From Rhodamnia argentea (Eukaryota > Streptophyta > Magnoliopsida > Myrtales > Myrtaceae), in contig NC_063152.1 in the NCBI RefSeq assembly GCF_020921035.1, forward strand, positions 5,222,001 to 5,286,000: a stretch of DNA of 64,000 nucleotides, read 5' to 3'. Shown piece after piece: positions 48,359 through 64,000 of this stretch. The notes below the pieces were generated by a model. The model ran no database searches. It saw only the letters and a program-made list of their open reading frames with translations, and was not told the origin of the DNA. Made by a program: the position numbers and the translations under genes. Position 1 is the first letter of the stretch. The number at the start of each line of letters is the position of its first letter.

Positions 48359-50259
48359 TTCGGTCCATCACAAGTTGCGACCGGCATCCGATAATCCCTT
48401 AAAATCGTACGTACCATACGGGACATGAATTATCGTGCTTCTGGCAAGTCGTGTGGTTTCATAAAAATGGTACGGTGTGTACTACGTGTACAGAACGAAC
48501 TTGCCAGGAAAACCCATCATCGTTCCTTCATATGACCATACGGCACACCCGACACATCAATCAATTTATTCTCTTTGATTTAGGCCGGATGCTCACACAA
48601 ACGTGCTCAAAAACTCAGCCCAAGGCCATTTTCATGCTAAAATACGTCTTTGATCTTGCACACGGTCATATGCATATGCAGACTACCAAATAAACACTGT
48701 AAAGACACACAAGATGATTAATTCCCAAGCGAATGCCAATTCACTCAACGAGCATTCAAGGTATTCAAATCAATATTTCAACGTGGCGATCCGCCCAAAC
48801 AAAGTCATCAATTCAATACGAATTAACCAATTCGATTAGGCCACATAAATGCTCAATTTCGTGCCAAAGTCATTGACTAGCCAATTTGATTTAAAAATCG
48901 CCAATCAATCGCTCGTCCTTAACCTATCACTCGCTCGCGATCAAATCACAACAAACAGTCAAATTTGTCTAACATCAATTAGCCACAAACAATTTTAATT
49001 TAATCGATTATGGCCATTTACCCTAAACCGGATTTCTAACTAATTCGACCATAATCAATTCTACCTAAAGGCCCTACCGACTAGCTAATTAATCTTAAGC
49101 GCAATTAGCGCCCTAATCAAGGATTAGGGTCAACTCACCAAAAACGGTGGTCGAGGTCGGGTCGGGCACGATTTTCGAGCCCAGGGCCGAAAATCACTAT
49201 TCACGTCGGAAAACACTGTTCACGCGAAAACATTGTTCACCGGCGGCACTGTTCTGGCGACACTGTTCACGGCCGAAACAGTGATGAGTTCGGCGGTGAA
49301 ATCGCTGCAAACGACAGCAGTTCGGCGACTGGAGGTCCGGCGAGCGACGGAGGCTGAAAAACAGAACCGGCGGAGGTAAAAATAGGAAAATCGGGGCTAA
49401 ATTGAGGGGAAAACGATCTCACGGACTGAGGCGAGGCTGGGGAAGGCTGGGGGACTTACCTACAGGTCGAGGACGACCTTCGGGACCAGCTAGGGGCGGC
49501 GGACGGCGGCCGGAGGCGGCCGAACAGCAGCTATACAGAACCGCAGTGCAGAAAATAGAGGAAACGGCAGAACAAGGGAGGTCTGATCGGGGCTCAAATC
49601 GGGCTCTACGAGTGGCGACCGACCACCACAAGCTCCGAGGGACAAGATAGGACTCTAAGGAGGTCGTCGGTGGTGAGCGGCGGAAGGTGGCGGTTTGAGC
49701 TGGAACAGAAGTAAAAACAGCAAAACCCGAAAATCGGGGTTGTCGGTTTCCAGGGCGGTTTGCAGTGGTTCCGGTGGACGACGAGCAGCGGGGTTAGGTC
49801 GGGATGGTGGTGAGGAGGCTGGTGGACGTTGTTGAGGTGGTGGTTGGCTTCGACGGTGTCTTGAACAACCGGAGGAGGAGCTGGAAGTCTCGGCTTTAGG
49901 GACGCTGAAACAGAGCAGGGCTTCCGCGACGGCTTTCATGGCCGTCCGGTGACTGGCGACGGCGCCGGAGGGGTCGGTGGTGGCGGCGAGGTGCGGCTGA
50001 AGGTGGTGGTCGAAGGTGGTGAGGTGGCGTCGCACAAAGAGGTCGGAGGAAGAGGAAGTGAGTGTTCGGTGGGGGGGGGGTCGCTCGTGAATAGGGGAAA
50101 AGGGGGGAGCTGATCAGCGTGAGAGAGAAGAGGGAGGAGAGAGAGTGGGCTGAGTTGACTGGGGTTTGACTGGTGGTTGGGTTGAATTGACCAAAAGTGG
50201 GGCACACCCATCTCTTCAAATTTAATGAATTTCATCCCATACGCATGATATCCAAGGGA

Positions 50260-50993
50260 AAGCTATGTATTAATATTTTCCCTCAACTAATGCAGGTTTT
50301 TACTTGACAGAACCTTCTATTGGCAGACTATAGAGAAGAAGACTGGTCTTATATTGACAGTACAAAAATGAATTTTCCTTTAGGGGAAGCAGCTTCCTAG
50401 CAATTTACATATGCTACTTGACTTTGAAGCCCTAAAAATATTCTTTGTTTATACACCTCTACTTTTGTTTTCTTCTGAGTCTTCCCATGTGCCAATTTTC
50501 TAATCCCAATTAACCACCGGCTCATGCAAATGAAGGGTCACACATGAGAACCAAGTCTAGCATCAAATCCCACGCAAACTGTTTTGGAGCCCATCTCTCC
50601 AATTCGTTGAGCAAGACAGGTCGAATGATTGGTAACCGCCCGGACCGGACCGAACCCGGTCCCCGATTCCGTCAAATTGGAACGTGTGATTTTCGGTCTG
50701 GTTTCCCCCGGACTAGACTGATTTTATTTTTTATTTTTTTATTACTTAAATGTAAACCTAATTATTCACCGGTTATTTTCTCGTTTCGTAAATGCAATCT
50801 TAATTTTAATAAAATCTGTGTTGCTCACATCCACTAATGTTCCTCCAGTTTCAGAGTGGGACAAGACTGGACTAGGAACCGATTGCCCAGCTTTTGACAT
50901 GTACGGACATGGAAACCACGTGATTTAGGAAAAGGAAATTTTCATACCAATCCCACTCAAGACTAGAATGGAAAGTCTTGGTCTTCTTGGTCT
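50260..50993 (+). repeat. Orphan piece of the B-C spacer
   Basis: Matches 7684-8410 (and 54605-55335): 3' part of the B-C spacer ending at cttggtcttctt. Neither B exons before it nor C exons after it are attached, so it is a displaced fragment of the block, caught between two LTR pieces. No gene. Confidence 0.85.
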
Positions 50994-51269
50994 TAGAGAG
51001 CCGCCCCGAAGAATGGGGTTGTATGTGACTATAGCTCTATAGGGTTAATGATCATCTGCTTTTAGTACTGTATTGACGGTTGTTATAGTATATGACTGAT
51101 GTTGTTGACTTTATTTCTATCCCTACTGTTTTTCTTGATTTGGGAGAATTCGCGTTTCCACATGTGCGCTATAGTATGGACGGTCAATAACGTACACGGA
51201 ACGTTATCTTTTATGACCGGAGGCGTTTTGGTAGGGATGCCGCGTACTCGAGAGAGTCGGGTCGTGACA
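50994..51269 (+). mobile_element. 3' tail of a Ty3/gypsy LTR beside the B3 promoter
   Basis: About 275 bases ending ggtcgtgaca. Order of landmarks (gagccgcc, ggggttgtatgtgacta, ggtagggatg, ctcgagag, gtcgg) follows the tail of the LTR at 35.1-35.4 kb, with clear divergence. The LTR end abuts unit 3 at 51270. Confidence 0.7.
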
Positions 51270-51634
51270 TCAATTATGAAATTTTGTCTCCTGTGGATCT
51301 TTGAATTCTTGGGGCCCTAGTAGCATCTCATTTTTCCTAGAAAGGCTTGACTTTTCAGGGTCTCTGAAATTTGGTGGCCTCATAAGTTCATGCCAGTCTC
51401 CATCAGCAGACAGCACATATGACTGCTCTAGCATTTTCCTGAGACTTTTCCAGGTTCATTACGATGTTTCTTGTCTGGGTTCATTTGGTCTCTATTCTTT
51501 ATGCAATGCCAATGCCTGCGATAGATGTTTAAATCGTCTTTCCAGAAAATTGTGTTCGTTCCTCGTGACTTCCGTGCTTTTATAGCATGAGTTATGCGGG
51601 TGAATGCTAAGATTCGATGTGCCAGAAGTGGAAA
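51270..51634. other. B3 upstream region
   Basis: Copy of the B1 upstream region (4361-4724). It holds a TTGACT W-box core after aaaggc. Only this 365 bases of native promoter remain before the LTR tail; beyond that the upstream DNA differs from that of B1. Confidence 0.6.
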
Positions 51635-54278
<2,644 letters not shown>

Positions 54279-55483
54279 AGACCACATGCATTAGTTGATT
54301 AAGGTTTAATTTGCCTACAGTTGTAAAGTTCTGCCCTGTAAAAAGGAACTTGTCAGTGTTTTGGAAGAATTACTCTGCTCATGAAAATCACTGCATAAAC
54401 AATCAGGATTATCGCACACAGAGAATGTCCAATTTGGTATGCGAAAGTCACAACTACAAGACTCTTGGCTTGGCATCAAGAGGCTATGCCAAACCGGAAT
54501 TGAACCCGGGACGTCTCGCTTCTCAAATCGCTAGGTCCGGGGTTGCCAAGTCGGAATCGCATCACAATCACCGATTTGCTCGACTAGTTCCTTCCTTGGA
54601 TTGACTTGTGTATTAACATTTTCCCTCAACTAATGCAGGTTTTTACTTGACAGAACCTTCTATTAGTAGACTATAGAGAAGAAGACTGGTCTTATATTGA
54701 CAGTATAAAAATGAATTTTCCTTTAGGGGAAACTGCTTCCTAGCAATTTACATATGCTACTTGACTTTGAATTCCTAAAACTAATTCTTTGTTTATACCC
54801 CTCTACACTTTTGTTTTCTTCTGAGTCTTCCCATGTGCCAATTTTCTAATCCCAATTAACCACCGGATCATGCAAATGAAGGGTCACACATGAGAACCAA
54901 GTCTAGCATCAAATCCCACGCAAACTGTTTTGGAGCCCATCTCTCCAATTCGTTGAGCAAGACAGGCCGAATGATTGGGAACCGCCCGGACCGGACCGAA
55001 CCCGGTCCCCAATTCCGTCAAATTGGAACGTGTGATTTTCGGTCTGGTTTCCCCTGGACTAGACTGATTTTATTTTTTATTTTTTTACTACTTAAATGTA
55101 AACCTAATTATTCACCGGTTATTTTCTCGTTTCGTAAATGCAACTTCAATTTTAATAAAATCTGTGTTGCTCACCTCCACTAATGTTCCTCCGGTTTCAG
55201 AGTGGGACAAGACTGGACCAGGAACCGATTGCCCTGCTTTTGACATATACAGACATGGAAACCACGTGATTTAGGAAAAGGGAAATTTCCATACCATTCC
55301 CACTCAAGACTAGATGGAAAGTCTTGGTCTTCTTATCAGGCTCCATTGTAAAGTACCTGCGTTGGCCCGATTCGCGACGGACCGAGTCACTGATAGCAAG
55401 GAGGCAAGTGAAAACTCTGGTGGGTGGCTTGAATCAATGACTCTGTAGAGAGCTGATTCCGGAACTGGAGTTACACTTGAGAA
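54279..55483. other. B3-C3 spacer
   Basis: Copy of the spacer at 7354-8552, including the SINE-like patch at about 54467-54554. No gene is seen. Confidence 0.65.
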
Positions 55484-58382
<2,899 letters not shown>

Positions 58383-59901
58383 GAAAAGTTTGCCCTAGGA
58401 GATAAACACGGTTCTCCGCACAAGTGTACTGCTTGGACAGGGTAACGCGTGTGCTAGTTATTCACTAGAAAACCGATTCTCAACCATAAGCTGTCTAATT
58501 TTGTGTGATGTCCATCTCGGCACAAAAAGAGTACAGTGTATGTCTTAGAGAAGATCATCTCATAGCACTCTGAGTTCTCTCTGAACTTTGTCCAGTCTTT
58601 GTACAGTCTTTCTATTCTCTCTATCTGTTAAGTCAATATTTGTATTAAGATGTTTAGTCGTTCTGTCGCTCGATACATAAGTAAATCGACGACATTGTCG
58701 AATTTCAAGCAAGATGTCAGTTGAGATAGCATCTCTTGACAACTCACTCTCTGTGGTAAACCATAAGTGAAGCTAGAGGGATACTTTTACTGATAAGATT
58801 CAGAGGTTGTTTGGTTGTGAATGGAGGATTTGATGTTGTTACTTCAAGTGATGCTACCTTGCTGTGAATTCTCTCTTTCTAAACTAGATGCTCCACACTC
58901 TCTTTCTAGCTGTACACTAGCTTAAACTATTGCAAGGTACTCAACAGCCAACAGGCCACAGGCCACTCGTTATATACTTTATATAAGCAAAATTGTACAT
59001 ATAACCAAACTTCACAGAAGACATGGTTTGAAACAACGATAGATCGCTTGAATTCCAAGTAATTAAACCAAAGTCGACAAAAGAGTCGCTCACAGCGCTT
59101 CACTTTGTTGTATTTAATTACTGCCCGACCCTTTTTCACTGTTACCGGCAACAGCAGCTTCCGGTTGAAGTTCGAGGGGCTAGCGTCCCCTGCAGCCCCC
59201 GTCCCGGCGGCCTCCTATCCGTGGTTGACCCATATATCCAAGCCGAACAATGAAGCACTCCTATCTATGGACTTGACCCATGACCCTCGAATAGACAAAT
59301 TCAAATACAATGACTTCTCTCAGTATTGGATTCCAGCCGTCATCTTTGAAAAGCATCTTCTCTAACTCCCAAGGAAACATGGCCATTTCATTGGCTTCAC
59401 ATGCTGCCTCCACTAAATCCAGATGTGGGACCTCACGTAAAGGAAAAAAACCAATGCTGGGTCTCTGTCTAATCCTAAATTCTTACATTGATTTGATTTT
59501 GACGTGCGTTCAGTTGAATTTGGGCAATATTCTTGCACGTTGGAAGTTAGCTAAAACAATTAGAAATAAATACAAGGTCCCATCCTGTTGGTCCGATTCC
59601 CTTTCAGGAAAATGAAATATTCTTCGTCCCCTGAGTCTTTCATCTTATGTCAACCTCAAGATGCAACGGTGAAGTTTCTCTCTGCCTTCATGCCAACAAG
59701 AACTTTCTCGTTCTCTGAAATTTTATAATAATTCCAATCTTGACCAACTTGAAGATTCTCTGCTCGCTTTCACTATTTTGAATTGTCTCCATGCGATGGA
59801 CCTTTCAACTTCGGAGAAAATTTCTTCCCTCACTGTTTATGGAAATCATTCCAAGTTAGCGCCTTTTCGCTTGTCTAGAATTGCTGCTTCGACCCAGAAA
59901 G
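58383..59901. other. C3-D3 spacer with D3 promoter
   Basis: Copy of 11433-12949. The three TTGACC cores and the tatataa motif are kept. No gene is seen. Confidence 0.65.
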
Positions 59902-62970
<3,069 letters not shown>

Positions 62971-63917
62971 ATAGAGGCTATTGACATCCGAACATTCGAT
63001 ATCAACACGACTCTCAGGTTCATGGGAACTAGGTGTAACATGTGCTGCTGGTCCATGCATGAAATTAAAGTCCATGATCTGTCTTAGTTGTCTGATACTA
63101 GGTAGATAGAGCATAAATAGGTTTTAAAGCAACCATGTATATAGATTGGATCTCAGAAAGAATAATGATGGCAGTAACTAGATGAACGGCTACCTTCATG
63201 TGTATAGGCTTGGTCGTAATATATAGGTGTCAAGGCATACATTCACACGCAATATTCTTGAAAGTTTTTAATGAAATTTGCGCAAATATTTAACATATTG
63301 ACCGAAAAGTATTTTCCTTTTTTCTTTTTTACTTTTGATTAGTCGGGACAAACGGGCCGTAGCACTCGAAAATTTGATTTTTACTCGACATGATCTCTTG
63401 GCCAAACATGTGGCGAGCAACCTAAATGGCTTGTAAAATCAAAATCTTGCAAATCGGGGAAGATTGTGATCCCAATTGAATTTTACAAAAATAAAGCGGC
63501 CAAAGTGAAATTGAAATTAAAATAAAATTACTGACTATTTTTTCAGATTTTTCTGGCCACATTTCGTATTTTTCTCAATTTTTAGCTATTTTTAAATGAA
63601 AAGAAAATCCAAAAAGTAAAAAAAAATACGAAAAATATTTTTTTTGTCAAAATTGGTTCCCTAAGTGCGACAAGGCTTCCAATATTGATTTTTGAATTTT
63701 ACGAATTTATTTTTATTTTTGGTCATTTTTCTAAAATTAAAATTACTAAAAATCAGGTATCGACCGCTCGTAAATTCAAAATATTGTAAAGTTATCATGA
63801 ATATTTAGTTAATTTGCGTTAGACTTGTGGTCCACACATAACCGAAGTTCTAATCTTACACTACTTTATAGAAAATATCTTCTGAATGTCTCTTTTTTGC
63901 CATCTAATCGACAAAAC
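62971..63917. other. D3 3' flank
   Basis: Copy of 16019-16967: AT-rich, with poly-A and poly-T runs and no gene. It leads into the start of psiE3. Confidence 0.65.
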
Positions 63918-64000
63918 ATGAATTCTCGCTTCCCCGTTCAACCTAAATCACCGCCTCTGATGCCGGCGGCTTTGCCAATGCCACCGCCGGCACAAAACCC
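63918..64000 (+). pseudogene. psiE3: start of second DUF26 relic, cut by window end
   Basis: The last 83 bases match 16968-17050 with a few differences (for example gatgccggcggctttgcc against gattccaacggcttcgcc). Whether this copy is intact beyond the window cannot be seen; it is listed as a pseudogene only because psiE1 is one. Confidence 0.5.

Larger units (their letters stand above)
44227..50235 (-). mobile_element. Solo LTR related to the second Ty3/gypsy element, with two nested insertions
   Basis: On the - strand the piece ends gagctcgagagtcggggcgtgac, the same tail as the LTR of the 32.8-42.2 kb element, and runs through matching AT-rich, GAACAGT-containing, GC-rich and CT-rich parts. 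Removing the MITE and the nested solo LTR leaves about 2.7 kb, one LTR length. No internal coding part or second LTR is attached. The LTR start (its 5' tip) is not found near 50235 and looks truncated where block DNA begins, so no target duplication can be read. More diverged than the two intact LTRs, so older. Confidence 0.75.

Noticed and set aside
49402-50235. Several GC-rich open frames on both strands
   Set aside because: Same GC-rich part of the related solo LTR; composition alone keeps them open.

Overview
This is plant nuclear DNA from a eudicot. The genes have many short exons with GT-AG introns, the intergenic DNA is AT-rich, and there are long Ty3/gypsy LTR elements and a Mutator-like MITE. 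The general look would fit a woody rosid such as Myrtaceae, but that is a guess and no single sequence here proves it.

The window is a tandem array of cysteine-rich receptor-like kinases (CRKs; two DUF26/Gnk2 ectodomains, one transmembrane helix, a cytoplasmic Ser/Thr kinase), all on the + strand and all with the same seven-exon layout. I use working names. CRK-A (2-2871) loses its start to the window edge. After it comes a block of three CRK types, B, C and D, plus a DUF26 pseudogene E, present three times. Unit 1 (about 4361-17640) has B1, C1, D1 and psiE1. Unit 2 (about 17938-43219) has only the tail of B (psiB2), a complete C2, and a broken D2 (psiD2). Unit 3 (51270 to the window end) has B3, C3, D3 and the first bases of psiE3. 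Seven CRKs look complete in the window (B1, C1, D1, C2, B3, C3, D3), with 646-674 residues each. A and C resemble each other, as do B and D, so an A/C-like and a B/D-like ancestor probably existed before the block was triplicated.

Retroelements damaged unit 2. A Tekay/Del-like chromovirus on the - strand (18029-26755, 5-bp target duplication GAAAA) sits in intron 6 of psiB2. A second Ty3/gypsy element on the + strand (32822-42246, target duplication ATTTG) sits in exon 1 of psiD2. Between units 2 and 3 lies a nest: a solo LTR related to the second element on the - strand (about 44227-50235), carrying a 429-bp MITE with 9-bp target duplications (44358-44786) and a 2.8-kb solo LTR of another family (45529-48358, target duplication TTCGG). 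A displaced piece of the B-C spacer (50260-50993) and an LTR tail (50994-51269) then abut the B3 promoter.

The likely joint role is perception of extracellular, apoplastic or redox signals and defence signalling at the plasma membrane, as known for the CRK family; no ligand can be read from the sequence. Points of interest are a Phe in place of the HRD His in all three C kinases, a 59/60-nt mini-intron in C genes, paired in-frame splice donors in C2 and C3, changed Cys spacing in C2, and a changed Gly-loop in B3. I saw no credible rRNA gene, complete tRNA gene or CRISPR array, and no wholly new system beyond this array and its nested insertions.
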